From positions 1 to 64,000 of the forward strand of contig QZJZ01000031.1 of NCBI GenBank assembly GCA_003599815.1: 64,000 nucleotides of DNA. Direction: 5' to 3'. Each line of letters opens with the position of its first letter. Position 1 is the first letter of the stretch. Below, piece after piece: positions 8,958 to 19,607 of this stretch. The DNA is from Candidatus Auribacter fodinae. Its GTDB lineage: Bacteria; Auribacterota; Auribacteria; Auribacterales; Auribacteraceae. The notes under the pieces were generated by a model, which saw only the letters and a list, made by a program, of their open reading frames with translations, did no database searches and was not told the DNA's origin. The position numbers and the translations under genes were made by a program.

Positions 8958-10823
8958 TTATTGACTGTTTTTGGTGTAACGAGAAGGATTATACTTGATT
9001 GCTTTTGAAAATTCAAGCTCTGCTTTTTCTGTATTTCCGATTTTGTCATAGAGTTGTGCCAAGTCGTAATGGTATGACCCCCGGTAAACATTCAGTTCAA
9101 CAGCTTTTTTCAGGTTATACATCGCATCAAGATATTGTTTCTGATTCATATATATAGAGCTTTTTAACTTATAAAACCGGCTGTTCTCTGGATTGATCCG
9201 TATAGCCTCATCAACCAGCTCGTATGCAGCGGCTATATTTTTTTCATTTATAAAAACGTATTCAGCAAGCGCGTAGAGCTCATGCGACCGTACGATATCC
9301 CGCACAGGCAGCATTATTATAATAAAAAAAATAAAAATCACCACCACTGCGGCTTTTTTTATTCCGGTTTTCTCAAAATGTTTAACAATCACTTTGAACG
9401 GCTGGGAAATATCAATGATGCCCAGCATAAAAAAAGCGTAAAAAGCCAGCGCTGGGATAAAGAAATCGAAATCAAGAAAACTGTGAAAAAGAAAAGCTAA
9501 TAACGCAAAATATGCAGGGAAAATTACTGACGGCAACGGCATCGAACCAGATTTTCTTAAAAATATCAGCAAGGGATAGCACCACATAAGCAGGAACAAT
9601 ACACCTCCCACTGCTCCGGTTTCAATAAAAAGCTGTATAAAATTATTATGAGCGAACTGTGTTTCCTCATCAGTTTTATTCTTATATGCCGGATAAATAG
9701 TTCCAAACGTATTATATCCGAATCCGGCGAGAGGGCGGTCATGAACCATCCTTACACCGGCATCCCAATAATCAAAACGAGCTTGAAGCGAAGCACGCTT
9801 TTTTGTTTGTGTAAACCAAACGGCACAAGTTATTAAGATAGACAGAACAAGAATTAATGAAATGATTATGCGAAGAGGTATACGTCTTTTTTTAAAAAAG
9901 TGCGTAAGTAAAAATAAAAATACGACAAGCATTCCGGTTATTAATCCTCCAGACGAACCAGTCAGTACCAAGCACAAAACTAACGTTAGTGGGAAAAGAA
10001 GCGTTCCAAGTATAACAAACGGCATAAAAGAAAGATAATTCTGCACATAAAACCAAAAGAATCCGACGATCGCAATAATCATAAATACAATTTTTAAAAT
10101 ACGATTTCTTTCGGTTTTCTCAAGAAAAAACACTGAAAAAGAAAAGGGGAGAACCATACAGATATATCCCGCTAAAGTGTTTGGATAAACGAAAGTCGAG
10201 AAAATGCGGTCACTTATAATTCTCAGATACAGGGCATACTGCTCTGGACTGGAGTTCTTATAGAGTACAGCCATATGGCGCAGAGTATCCATGTCTATGA
10301 ACGTTCTCATTTCCTGTAATCCAAAAAAATACTGATGGATACCTATTAAGGCGATAAATGTTCCTGCACTGAGTATACTAATATATACAATACGCACTAA
10401 CAAATGGTTCAAAGGATGTAACATTGCTTTACGGGCGATACCATAACCGGCAGTGGCAGATATAAGAATAATAAGACCTGCTTTCGAGGCATGAGCATTT
10501 ACTGACCACCAATACGAGCATACAGATACGCATAAAAATACAGCCAGCAATATCCCGCTTATTTTAAAGGAGATAATGATTTTTTCATTGTTCAGGGAAT
10601 CAAGACAACAAAAAAAGAGTACCATGGCGCTGATAAAAAAAAGATATACCGCCGGCCATGAACTAAATATAAACTCCAGTACGGATGGAATACGAAACCC
10701 GATTTCATCAATGTAGGGACTGCCTAACTTAACAGGCACAACAAAGAGAGCCAACCCGATACAGCCAGCTAATAATAAAAATATAACCCGTTGAAAACTA
10801 AAAGAGTTCGTATCATTTGCCAT
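8958..10823 (-). CDS. O-antigen ligase family membrane protein with C-terminal TPR repeats
   Basis: About 10+ TM segments, [18 protein letters not shown]...[21 protein letters not shown], then TPR-like repeats. Confidence 0.85.
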   Translation of the reverse strand: MANDTNSFSFQRVIFLLLAGCIGLALFVVPVKLGSPYIDEIGFRIPSVLEFIFSSWPAVYLFFISAMVLFFCCLDSLNNEKIIISFKISGILLAVFLCVSVCSYWWSVNAHASKAGLIILISATAGYGIARKAMLHPLNHLLVRIVYISILSAGTFIALIGIHQYFFGLQEMRTFIDMDTLRHMAVLYKNSSPEQYALYLRIISDRIFSTFVYPNTLAGYICMVLPFSFSVFFLEKTERNRILKIVFMIIAIVGFFWFYVQNYLSFMPFVILGTLLFPLTLVLCLVLTGSSGGLITGMLVVFLFLLTHFFKKRRIPLRIIISLILVLSILITCAVWFTQTKKRASLQARFDYWDAGVRMVHDRPLAGFGYNTFGTIYPAYKNKTDEETQFAHNNFIQLFIETGAVGGVLFLLMWCYPLLIFLRKSGSMPLPSVIFPAYFALLAFLFHSFLDFDFFIPALAFYAFFMLGIIDISQPFKVIVKHFEKTGIKKAAVVVIFIFFIIIMLPVRDIVRSHELYALAEYVFINEKNIAAAYELVDEAIRINPENSRFYKLKSSIYMNQKQYLDAMYNLKKAVELNVYRGSYHYDLAQLYDKIGNTEKAELEFSKAIKYNPSRYTKNSQ

Positions 10824-11922
10824 TCTTTTTCTTTCCGTAATATTCAAGCAGCATTATCACTGAAATCATACACAAAGATTGTAATACAATGATCAAAACG
10901 CCCCATTCGTTCAGGCTGGGAAGCAATATTGCGTTCACCGCAACACAAAATGTTACCAGATATAAAAACAACGCAACTCCAGCATGGCTCATTCCAAGCC
11001 GCAATAAACGGTGCGAAAAATGGTTTTTATCCGGTTTAAAGATGGATTCCCCGTTGCGAATACGAATTGCCATCACGGAAAACGTATCATAGATAGGTAC
11101 TCCCAGAATAAGAACAGGCATAAAAATCGGATACAGATATGAACTGCCTTTTATGAAATATGTGCCCATTATGGTCAAAACAGCGAGGTTAAAGCCTATA
11201 AACAATGAGCCTGCGTCTCCCATGAAAATTTTCGCCGGATGAAAATTATACCATAGAAAACCAAGTAAAACCCCGATAAAAACAATCAGGTACGCCGCGA
11301 TAAACACCTGCCCGGCAATCAGAGCGGCAACAAAAAAAACAATCGAGGACATCAAAGCAATCCCTGCTGACAAACCATCCATATTATCCAAAAGATTAAA
11401 TGAGTTGGTGATGCCGACAATCCACAAAGTAGTGATGGCATAACTGAAAAAAGTATTGGGGACAAAAAGAGTGATTTTTATGTCGAATTTGTAAATAATT
11501 ATAAGAGCAATAACAATTTGCAGATAAAATTTAACTCGAGCGGACAAACCATACTTATCGTCATAAAGCCCGATAAAAAACAATAATAACCCACAGCCAA
11601 AAATACCTGCAATGGTAAAACCAACTGATTTCATTCCCGGTAGATGTACAAAAATGGCATCCAGCAGAGGAAACGCTCTTTCCAAATGCAGGTACGATGC
11701 GAGCATAAGAAGGAAAAAATTTACTATGACAGTAATCATTAAACCCGCGACAATGCCTAAACCTCCCAATAGCGGAGTGGGTTTAGCATGCACTTTGCGT
11801 GGATCAGGATGATCCATGATGTCAAAAAAAAACGCTAATTTCATAGCAAGTTTCACAAATAGGCGAGACAGTGTGTATCCACACAGTAATAGATAGAGAA
11901 ACACTAGTGCCCAGATTATCAT
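10813..11922 (-). CDS. MraY/WecA-like undecaprenyl-phosphate sugar-1-phosphate transferase
   Basis: DHPDPRKVHAKPTPLLGGLGI, NLLDNMDGLSAG, FMGDAGSLFIGF, DKNHFSHRLLRLG. Confidence 0.9.
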   Translation of the reverse strand: MIIWALVFLYLLLCGYTLSRLFVKLAMKLAFFFDIMDHPDPRKVHAKPTPLLGGLGIVAGLMITVIVNFFLLMLASYLHLERAFPLLDAIFVHLPGMKSVGFTIAGIFGCGLLLFFIGLYDDKYGLSARVKFYLQIVIALIIIYKFDIKITLFVPNTFFSYAITTLWIVGITNSFNLLDNMDGLSAGIALMSSIVFFVAALIAGQVFIAAYLIVFIGVLLGFLWYNFHPAKIFMGDAGSLFIGFNLAVLTIMGTYFIKGSSYLYPIFMPVLILGVPIYDTFSVMAIRIRNGESIFKPDKNHFSHRLLRLGMSHAGVALFLYLVTFCVAVNAILLPSLNEWGVLIIVLQSLCMISVIMLLEYYGKKKNGK

Positions 11923-13085
11923 TTGTTCAGAATATCCTTATATAATTTATTGATCTGATCTGCCATATATTCATCACTGAATCGTGGAACGACATGCGAT
12001 CTTCCGTGCGCTCCCATTTTTTCACGCAGAGCACGATCCGCGACAAGTTTATTTACTGCCTGAACAAAATGGGTGCTGTCGCCCGGTTTCACAAGGTATC
12101 CGCTTAATCCATCTTCAACCACTTCATGTGCACTGTCAATATCAAAAGTAACGACCGGTTTGCCAGATGCCAGCGCCTGCGGCAAGGCACGAGCCAGTCC
12201 TTCACGCAGGGATGTATGAACAAGAATATCCATTGCCGATACCAACTTTGGTATTTCAGTCGGAGGAACCAGCCCTGTAAAAATAAAGTTCTTGTTCAGC
12301 CCGAAGCTGTTGATTCGACTTTTTAAGTCATTCTCAAGAATACCGCCTCCAATAAAAAGAAAAACTGCATTTGGATGCGCTTTCACTATATCTCGAGCGG
12401 CATCAATAACGAAATCATGTCCTTTCAGGTGAAAAAGCCGGGCAATTTTACCGATTACAACTGTTTCAGGATTAATATTATATTTTTTTCTTACAGAATC
12501 ACGGTATTGTCCACTATTCAAAAACGCATCTATATCCATTCCACTATAAATCGTGGCATACTGTTCTCTACATCCCACACCTGCCTCAAGCGCTTTATCA
12601 CGCATGGTGTCTGACACAGTAATTATTTTGTCCGATAACAATGCGCAAAATTTTTCAAGCAGTATGTACATGCAGTTTTTCCACTTTTTCTCATAGGGGT
12701 GGAATGGCAAGCCATGAATGGTATGAACTACAACCGGACAATGGGTAAGGAAGCCTGCGATCCGTCCGAGAATACCTGCTTTAGAACTATGTGTGTGAAT
12801 TACATCATATTTTTGTGTAATACAATGGGAAATCAGCTGGCTTAAAACAATAGTATCACGGATAGGGTTGATAGCTCTGCGCATATGCTGGAATGTCACC
12901 ATGACCACTCCATTTTGCCGTGCTTTTTCTTCAAGACTGCCTTCAGGTCCGAGTCCTGGCCCGGTAATGAGTGTTACTTCAAATTCAGGGTTATTCATCT
13001 GCCGGAGAACAGTCGATAAAGTGTTTTCCTGAGCGCCTCCAACGATTAAACGCGTAATTATATGTGCAACTTTCATTTTTTTCAT
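11919..13085 (-). CDS. glycosyltransferase family 4 (GT-B)
   Basis: KVAHIITRLIVGGAQENTL; IIHTHSSKAGILGRI; SLREGLARALPQALASGKPVV; start placed at 13085. Confidence 0.9.
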   Translation of the reverse strand: MKKMKVAHIITRLIVGGAQENTLSTVLRQMNNPEFEVTLITGPGLGPEGSLEEKARQNGVVMVTFQHMRRAINPIRDTIVLSQLISHCITQKYDVIHTHSSKAGILGRIAGFLTHCPVVVHTIHGLPFHPYEKKWKNCMYILLEKFCALLSDKIITVSDTMRDKALEAGVGCREQYATIYSGMDIDAFLNSGQYRDSVRKKYNINPETVVIGKIARLFHLKGHDFVIDAARDIVKAHPNAVFLFIGGGILENDLKSRINSFGLNKNFIFTGLVPPTEIPKLVSAMDILVHTSLREGLARALPQALASGKPVVTFDIDSAHEVVEDGLSGYLVKPGDSTHFVQAVNKLVADRALREKMGAHGRSHVVPRFSDEYMADQINKLYKDILNK

Positions 13086-13089
13086 ATGA

Positions 13090-13959
13090 TTATACTGGTG
13101 GTTGTTGTGAGATATATTCCGTAACATACTCCCTGACAGCTTCATGCCAGTGGCGGGGAGTATACCCGCATACAGATATAAAGCGTTCTGTTGAAAGTAA
13201 TGAATATTCAGGACGTTTTGCAGGCCGTTTAAAATCAGCACTGATGGTTTGAGCAACAGGGTAATCCGTCATGCCGGCGCAGTCAATGGCGTAACGGGCA
13301 AACTCATACCACGAGCATGAACCACTGTTGCAATAATGAAAAACACCGGCGGCGTTTTTTTCAATAAGCGCACAAGTAGCTTTCGCAAGATCCCGGGTAA
13401 ATGTCGGACTTCCGGTTTGATCGGTCACTACTTTCAGAGGCGTTTTGTTCTTTGCGAGCGATATCATTGTTGCCACAAAATTTTTGCCGCGTGGGCCAAA
13501 CAGCCATGATGTGCGTAATATTATGTACTGAGCCTCAGGCAAAACGGATTGAATCGCAAGTTCACCATCAAGTTTTGTTTGTCCGTATACATTCAAAGGG
13601 TGAGGCACGTCATTCTCTTTATAGGGGATCAGGGACTTTCCGTCAAAAATAAAATCAGTACTGTAATGAATTAGCTTTGAACCATATTTTTTGCATTCAA
13701 CAGCAAGATTACGAACACCATCTGCATTAATCGCGTGACTGAGCTTTTGCTGATCTTCAGCTCCGTCAACGTTAGTATAAGCACTGCAGTTGACAAGGAA
13801 AGCAGGCTTTATATCTTGCATCACTAAAGCAACCTGTTCATGACGAGTAATATCAACTTCATCAATATCAAGAAAAGTACAATTTCCGGGGAGTATGACT
13901 TCCTTATCGCGGAATACACTGCCCAGCATTCCATTCTTTCCTATAACCAGCGTACGCAT
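13090..13959 (-). CDS. rfbD: dTDP-4-dehydrorhamnose reductase
   Basis: MRTLVIGKNGMLGS, NCSAYTNVDGAE, YSTDFIFDG, NVYGQTKLDGE. Confidence 0.92.
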   Translation of the reverse strand: MRTLVIGKNGMLGSVFRDKEVILPGNCTFLDIDEVDITRHEQVALVMQDIKPAFLVNCSAYTNVDGAEDQQKLSHAINADGVRNLAVECKKYGSKLIHYSTDFIFDGKSLIPYKENDVPHPLNVYGQTKLDGELAIQSVLPEAQYIILRTSWLFGPRGKNFVATMISLAKNKTPLKVVTDQTGSPTFTRDLAKATCALIEKNAAGVFHYCNSGSCSWYEFARYAIDCAGMTDYPVAQTISADFKRPAKRPEYSLLSTERFISVCGYTPRHWHEAVREYVTEYISQQPPV

Positions 13960-13960
13960 A

Positions 13961-14692
13961 TTATTGTTGAGCGCTCTTCTTTTTCTTTTCTACCAGACAA
14001 GCCGCTTTGTGCAATGAATCAAAGGTGCCGGCATCAGTCCACCAACCGTCGATAATCTCAAATGTCATCATGTTGTTTTTGATGTAGGCGTTATTGACAT
14101 CAGTGATTTCCAGTTCTCCACGATCTGATGGCCTGAGCGTTTTGATAATATCAAACACATACGCATCATACATATATATACCGATTACGGCATAGGGAGA
14201 TTTTGGTTTTTTCGGTTTTTCTTCTATAGCGGTAATTCTATTTCCATCGATAATGGGTACGCCAAATCGTTCCGGATCAGAAACTTCTTTGAGGAAAATC
14301 TTGGCGCCTTTAGGCTGTTTTTCAAAATCCTCAACTGCCTGTTTGATACTGCCTTCGATAATGTTATCGCCAAGTACTACCACCATTTTATCTCTATCGA
14401 CAAAATGTTCCGCTAGCCCGAGCGCTTCAGCGATACCGCCTTCACCTTCCTGATATGTGTAGTTCACATGCTTCAAACCAAAATCCTTGCCATTGCCAAG
14501 AAGCCGAAGAAAATCGCCGGCGGAATTCCCTCCGGTAACAATCAGTATATCCGAAATACCCCCCTCAACCAAGGTTCGGATAGGGTAATAAATCATCGGT
14601 TCGTCATAGATAGGCAACAGATGTTTATTTGTAATTTTTGTCAAAGGGCTAAGCCTTGTGCCAAGGCCACCAGCTAATATTACCCCTTTCAT
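13961..14692 (-). CDS. rfbA: glucose-1-phosphate thymidylyltransferase-type nucleotidyltransferase (short form)
   Basis: MKGVILAGGLGTRLSPLTKITNKHLLPIYDEPMIYYPI; 243 aa. Confidence 0.85.
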   Translation of the reverse strand: MKGVILAGGLGTRLSPLTKITNKHLLPIYDEPMIYYPIRTLVEGGISDILIVTGGNSAGDFLRLLGNGKDFGLKHVNYTYQEGEGGIAEALGLAEHFVDRDKMVVVLGDNIIEGSIKQAVEDFEKQPKGAKIFLKEVSDPERFGVPIIDGNRITAIEEKPKKPKSPYAVIGIYMYDAYVFDIIKTLRPSDRGELEITDVNNAYIKNNMMTFEIIDGWWTDAGTFDSLHKAACLVEKKKKSAQQ

Positions 14693-14715
14693 ACAGCAAT
14701 TCTCCTTGTAGAAAA

Positions 14716-15183
14716 TTAACCTTCTTTCAAACTCCAGTCATACGGGATATCATTATCATGCGGATCAAGGCGATACTCATCAGGATCCTCATAATTATAA
14801 GTGTTTGTAGTACAATTCAGGATCATGCACTCGGATTCACTGATACACTTGAAACCATGATACACAAAATCAGGGATTTTAACCAGAATCGGATTGTAAT
14901 CACCCATAAAAAACTCATTAATCATTCCTTTGGTAGGCGAATCGTCACGCGAATCGTACAATACGACTTTTGCCATACCTTTTAAGCAGACAAAATGGTC
15001 AACTTGTTTTTTATGAAAATGCCACGCTTTAACAACACCGGGATTAGTGGTGGTTACATATACCTGTCCGAAACCTTCATATATCGGGTCATCACGCCTC
15101 AGTATCTCCATAAGGCGCCCGCGCTCATCAGGGATCGGACGAAGCTGTTTGACCTGAACTCCGTGTATTAATTGTTTAGCCAT
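14716..15183 (-). CDS. rfbC: dTDP-4-dehydrorhamnose 3,5-epimerase family protein
   Basis: DERGRLMEILRRDD; GVVKAWHFHKKQVDHFVCLKG; internal start MAKQLIHG. Confidence 0.85.
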   Translation of the reverse strand: MAKQLIHGVQVKQLRPIPDERGRLMEILRRDDPIYEGFGQVYVTTTNPGVVKAWHFHKKQVDHFVCLKGMAKVVLYDSRDDSPTKGMINEFFMGDYNPILVKIPDFVYHGFKCISESECMILNCTTNTYNYEDPDEYRLDPHDNDIPYDWSLKEG

Positions 15184-16172
15184 TATCCAACATTCTCCTC
15201 TAATACGTCGATTTCTCGCTGCATCATTTCTCCAGATACATTTTTGTCGCCAAGAGCCATATAAAAGAACCAGCCGGGCAATCCCCAGAGCAATAACGCA
15301 AACCGTGCCATAAGAGCTATCGCAAATGCACTTTCCTTTCCTGCCCCAACTAGCCCGAAACAATATACATACAACTGCTCGTTCACACCCAAACCCGATA
15401 TAGACAAGGGCAATGCGCTAATTGTTGATATGACCGGTATAAAAAGGAAATAGTGGCTTATGTGAAGTTCATTCAGACTGATGGATTTTCCCATTAATGC
15501 CACCATAATAATATACAGGCACTGCAATGTCATTGACAACAACAATCCGAAAATAATGGCAGATTTATGGGTTTTATATTTATAAAAAGTATGATAAATA
15601 CGCTTTAGTGTTTCAGCAAACGGGATTTTATCTAAAAAAGGTATTTTTCTGAGAAGGTTTTTACTCAGAAAAAGAGGTGTAAAAAACATAATGGCGGCGA
15701 ACAGACAACAGAGAATTATCGCCAGTTTCCTGAATTGCGGATTTTGCAGGTTGAACATAAGCGCGATCAGGCCGATCATAATTAATCCGACCACGCCCAC
15801 GATGCGATCAATAAAAACTGTAGTTACTGCTTCGGGCTTATGCTGGTCAGTCTCTTTTGCGACATAATATGCTTTTATAACATCGCCACCAGTTAATCCA
15901 GGCATGGCGTTATTAAAAAAGAGCCCGACAAAAAACAATTTTGTCAATTTTGCCCATGAAGGATAAACATGATGCACGTCAAGCAGTAGTTTCCACCGGA
16001 TAATAGCAAGAACAGCGATAATGGAGTATACCGACAGCCCCAGTATAATCAGCCATGGAGTAGCATACCGTATTTGATTCCAAAATTCTCCAAGATCAAT
16101 ATTAAATAACAAATACGACAATAAAAGTACTGCTATAAGGATCCTAATTATCAGAAATATTTTTTTCTTCAT
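15183..16172 (-). CDS. lysylphosphatidylglycerol synthase-TM/YbhN-type flippase-like membrane protein
   Basis: LFFNNAMPGLTGGDVIKAYYVAKET; multiple TM segments. Confidence 0.85.
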   Translation of the reverse strand: MKKKIFLIIRILIAVLLLSYLLFNIDLGEFWNQIRYATPWLIILGLSVYSIIAVLAIIRWKLLLDVHHVYPSWAKLTKLFFVGLFFNNAMPGLTGGDVIKAYYVAKETDQHKPEAVTTVFIDRIVGVVGLIMIGLIALMFNLQNPQFRKLAIILCCLFAAIMFFTPLFLSKNLLRKIPFLDKIPFAETLKRIYHTFYKYKTHKSAIIFGLLLSMTLQCLYIIMVALMGKSISLNELHISHYFLFIPVISTISALPLSISGLGVNEQLYVYCFGLVGAGKESAFAIALMARFALLLWGLPGWFFYMALGDKNVSGEMMQREIDVLEENVG

Positions 16173-17106
16173 GTCTGTTTATTCTCTCATAATATTTTTT
16201 AAGAAACAGTATTCCATTTTCAAGTTCTTTGGGGGAAGTAGGGTGATGAATCTCTATAACTTTAATTATATTCTGCGACAGAAAATCCCGAACCCGTTCA
16301 AATTCAAATGCTCCAGTACCCGGAGCACGGTGATCTGAAGTTCTAACTATATCATGAATATGCGTTCCGGCAATACGATTTTTGAAAAATTTTACATACT
16401 CTTCATGATAAAAGATACCGAGGTTATCCATCATTTGCGCATGTCCTATGTCATGCCAGTAAAAGAGGTTACCGCCTTTGAACGTGTTGAGTATATGATC
16501 CATTTCTTCGATATCCGGCATTTCATGGACATGAAACCTGTTCTCGATACCGATTTTAATCCCTTTAAGCACTGCATACTCATTGATCTTATCAAATGAC
16601 GCAAGAAGGTAATCCATATACTCCTGCCTGAGCTTATCACGCTGTTTCAGCAGTTTAATTTTTGTTCTCAGATATTTGCGGGAATCCTGCTTGCCATTTT
16701 CCAGCAATTCCATAAGTTTTGAGGATAAATCTTTTTTTAAAGGGATTTTGCCACTATGAACCACGACTGCCCGAGCACCGAGTCGCTCCGCATAATCAAT
16801 AGTCTGAAAGGTATATTTCACACCTTTGGCGCGAATATCCTCATTTGCGGAGGAGATTGGAAATATGTCGGGCGAAACATAATCGATATCAGGATCATCC
16901 GGGATAGGGCAAAAATTATGAACACTGCTCACAGAGATGATATTTTGATCAACCAATTCGATAAATCGGTCAACAGCAGGTTTCCTCAGAGAAAAATCAA
17001 GTTCAACCTGCTTAAAACCATAGGATTTGATCTCATCAACCATGGTATCCACATCAGGTATACGCCATGATAGCCACGATGTTGACAAAGACAAATTATC
17101 GATCAT
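16144..17106 (-). CDS. sugar phosphate isomerase/epimerase (TIM-barrel, AP-endonuclease-2-like)
   Basis: VVVHSG, IGIENRFH, WHDIGHAQ, GTHIHDI, EIHHPTS metal-ligand pattern. Confidence 0.82.
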   Translation of the reverse strand: MIDNLSLSTSWLSWRIPDVDTMVDEIKSYGFKQVELDFSLRKPAVDRFIELVDQNIISVSSVHNFCPIPDDPDIDYVSPDIFPISSANEDIRAKGVKYTFQTIDYAERLGARAVVVHSGKIPLKKDLSSKLMELLENGKQDSRKYLRTKIKLLKQRDKLRQEYMDYLLASFDKINEYAVLKGIKIGIENRFHVHEMPDIEEMDHILNTFKGGNLFYWHDIGHAQMMDNLGIFYHEEYVKFFKNRIAGTHIHDIVRTSDHRAPGTGAFEFERVRDFLSQNIIKVIEIHHPTSPKELENGILFLKKYYERINRHEEKNISDN

Positions 17107-17557
17107 TCAGTACCTTATGAAAATCAGAATGTTCATCAAATATCTGAACCCCATGCCTGATTAACGCCGCGGCGACAACACCGGGTTGTCCGGTGACTCC
17201 ATCATACGTCGTTGTAGAGAATGCACCGCATGACGGGCTTTTACTCTTGAGTATAGCGTGACGGATTGAAAACATATCTGAAAGCTTAACACAATAATGT
17301 GCGGCGCGCACAAGCGCTTCGGTAACTATATCGTTAGAATGAGATATAACTTGAGCAGAACCGCTTAAAACATCGTACCCGGAGGAGCCGCAAATAGATA
17401 TCGGAGTACGAGGAACGCCCATGCCTGCCATAAGCTCAGGGCAAACAGGAAAAAGAAACCCTTGTTCATAAGCATGTTTCAACTCAGGAACAAGGGTATT
17501 ATTATTATCGTATCTGCAATTACATCCAATTAAACAGGAGCTAACGAGAATCATCAT
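17096..17557 (-). CDS. DUF523 family protein
   Basis: ILVSSCLIGCNCRYD, CPELMAGMGVPR, ILKSKSPSCG. Confidence 0.9.
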   Translation of the reverse strand: MMILVSSCLIGCNCRYDNNNTLVPELKHAYEQGFLFPVCPELMAGMGVPRTPISICGSSGYDVLSGSAQVISHSNDIVTEALVRAAHYCVKLSDMFSIRHAILKSKSPSCGAFSTTTYDGVTGQPGVVAAALIRHGVQIFDEHSDFHKVLNDR

Positions 17558-17739
17558 CTCGATGATTTAAGCGCCTTTTTTATGAGATCTTTCATTTTGC
17601 GTCTACGTTTTTGGCTCGGCTTTTCATAATGACGATGCTGTTTTATCTGTTTCATTATGCCTTCCTTATCGATCTTCTTCTTTAAGCGGCGCAGAGCTTT
17701 ATCAACGCTTTCGTTCTTTTTCACAATAACTTTTGGCAC
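17554..17739 (-). CDS. rpsU: 30S ribosomal protein S21
   Basis: MPKVIVKKNESVDKALRRLKKKIDKEGIMKQIKQHRHYEKPSQKRRRK; GTG start behind a strong AAAGGAGGTGA SD. Confidence 0.95.
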   Translation of the reverse strand: MPKVIVKKNESVDKALRRLKKKIDKEGIMKQIKQHRHYEKPSQKRRRKMKDLIKKALKSSR

Positions 17740-17774
17740 TCTTCGTTCACCTCCTTTAAAATTTTAGTATAGTA

Positions 17775-17802
17775 ATAATATTATTTTCATGAATTATGTC
17801 AA
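17775..17802 (-). promoter_or_regulatory. promoter upstream of rpsU
   Basis: Minus strand TTGACA-N16-TATTAT. Confidence 0.5.
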
Positions 17803-17837
17803 CAAAAATTTATAAATAACTGTAAGTACCGCAAAGT

Positions 17838-18479
17838 TTATATAAAGCCATTGCGTCGCAAAGCATCATTTAATGACGAATCATTCTTTACTGTACGGGC
17901 AAAATAGTTGTACACATATTTTCCGATCACGTCGCTTTCAAGATTAACAGGATCGTTCTGTTTTTTGCCAAGCAGGTTTGTCTGTGTTAGTGAATGTGGT
18001 ATTATGTGTACCGTAAATTCCGAATCTTTGACTGACACCACAGTCAGGCTGATACCGTCGACAGCCACAGATCCTTTAGGTATAACCTGTCTGCTGAATA
18101 ATGACGATACAGCTACACTGAGAACCCAGTCCTGTCCAGCCCGGTCATTTCGTTTTATAACACCTATTTCATCAACATGCCCCTGAACAAGATGCCCGCC
18201 AAGCCGATCACCAAAAGATAACGCACGTTCGATGTTGAGATTGTATCCGGGACGCAAATCAGCGAAATATGTTCGGTCGATTGTTTCCTTTTGTATATCG
18301 AAAGAAAGTACCCCTGACTTAATCGCTGAAACAGTCAGGCAGACACCATTAATCGCAATGCTTTCTCCAAGTGCAATTTCTTCAGCAGGGTAGGGAGATA
18401 CAATGTCAAGTTGCCAAATAACATCTTTTCTTAGAAAATTTTTTACAGGGACAACATGCTCTATCAGTCCGGTAAACAT
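17838..18479 (-). CDS. ribE: riboflavin synthase alpha subunit
   Basis: MFTGLIEHV; ESIAINGVCLTV; GGHLVQGHVDEIG; VAVDGISLTV; start moved to MFTGLIE. Confidence 0.95.
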   Translation of the reverse strand: MFTGLIEHVVPVKNFLRKDVIWQLDIVSPYPAEEIALGESIAINGVCLTVSAIKSGVLSFDIQKETIDRTYFADLRPGYNLNIERALSFGDRLGGHLVQGHVDEIGVIKRNDRAGQDWVLSVAVSSLFSRQVIPKGSVAVDGISLTVVSVKDSEFTVHIIPHSLTQTNLLGKKQNDPVNLESDVIGKYVYNYFARTVKNDSSLNDALRRNGFI

Positions 18480-18481
18480 AC

Positions 18482-19603
18482 TCAAATTTCCTGCTTGTTC
18501 CAGATTGGGTATCCGCTCAGCATCATGTCTGTTCCACATTTTTTCCATTGTATATCACGCAACGCAACAATCGAGTCAAGAGACGAAATACCACTGCCCC
18601 CGACAGGAGTCGGAGCACTTGAACCGCCAATGATTTTGGGTGCGGTAAAAAAATAACACTTATCGATACATTCAGCATCAAAAAACGTGCCGATAGCCTG
18701 AGAACCGCCTTCCAGAAGAACGGAGACAACCGGTAAATCTGCCAAGGCACTCAATATATTGTTCGGATTATACCACATTCCGGATTTATCCAGTTCAATA
18801 ATTCTAACATTAGCATTTGATAAACGCTCTTTTTTTTCTAATGAACTATTCGGCGTGGTAATAATAACAGTCCGTTCTCTAAATGAATCTGTCAGAACGT
18901 TACTTTCTTCAGGTATACTCAGTTCAGGATCAATAATAATCCGCCATGGCTGAGGATATTTCCTTGATGCGTTGCGAATAGTTAAGTGAGGATTATCAGC
19001 GATTACAGTTCCCACACCAACCATGATCGCATCAACACTGCGCCTGATCTTCTGTACCATGATGCGCGATTTCGCTGAGGTTATCCATTTTGACTCCCCA
19101 CGGGTGGTCGCTATTTTTCCATCAATGGACATCGCTGTTTTTACAATTACAAAGGGTTTATGCAGAGTGATATATTTACTGAAATCCTCGATAAGGGTTT
19201 GACATGCTTTTTCCAGTATACCGCAATGTACTGAGATGCCGTTCCGGCGTAAGATTTCAATCCCGTTTCCTGCATGGAGGGGATTTGGGTCGATAACGCC
19301 TACGTATACTTCACTGATCCCAGCGTCAATAACAGCCTGTGTACACGGCGGTGTTTTACCCGCAGTACAGCATGGTTCAAGAGTAACGTACAGCACAGCG
19401 CCTCGCGCTTTTTCTGACGCCTGCCTGAGCGCTTCCACTTCCGCATGAGGGCATCCAGCCTGTTTATGATACCCTTCGCCAATGATTACACTGTCTTTCA
19501 CAACAACAGCGCCAACTCGAGGATTCGGGGTCACCAATCGTGTCGCACGCTGAGCAAGTAAAATGGCTTTTCGCATGAATCTTTGATGGCATGATGCAGT
19601 CAA
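18482..19603 (-). CDS. ribD: bifunctional diaminohydroxyphosphoribosylaminopyrimidine deaminase / reductase
   Basis: PHAEVEAL, YVTLEPCCTAGKTPPCTQAVI, AMSIDGKIAT; TTG start inferred behind GAGGAG. Confidence 0.93.
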   Translation of the reverse strand: MTASCHQRFMRKAILLAQRATRLVTPNPRVGAVVVKDSVIIGEGYHKQAGCPHAEVEALRQASEKARGAVLYVTLEPCCTAGKTPPCTQAVIDAGISEVYVGVIDPNPLHAGNGIEILRRNGISVHCGILEKACQTLIEDFSKYITLHKPFVIVKTAMSIDGKIATTRGESKWITSAKSRIMVQKIRRSVDAIMVGVGTVIADNPHLTIRNASRKYPQPWRIIIDPELSIPEESNVLTDSFRERTVIITTPNSSLEKKERLSNANVRIIELDKSGMWYNPNNILSALADLPVVSVLLEGGSQAIGTFFDAECIDKCYFFTAPKIIGGSSAPTPVGGSGISSLDSIVALRDIQWKKCGTDMMLSGYPIWNKQEI

Positions 19604-19607
19604 TAAG

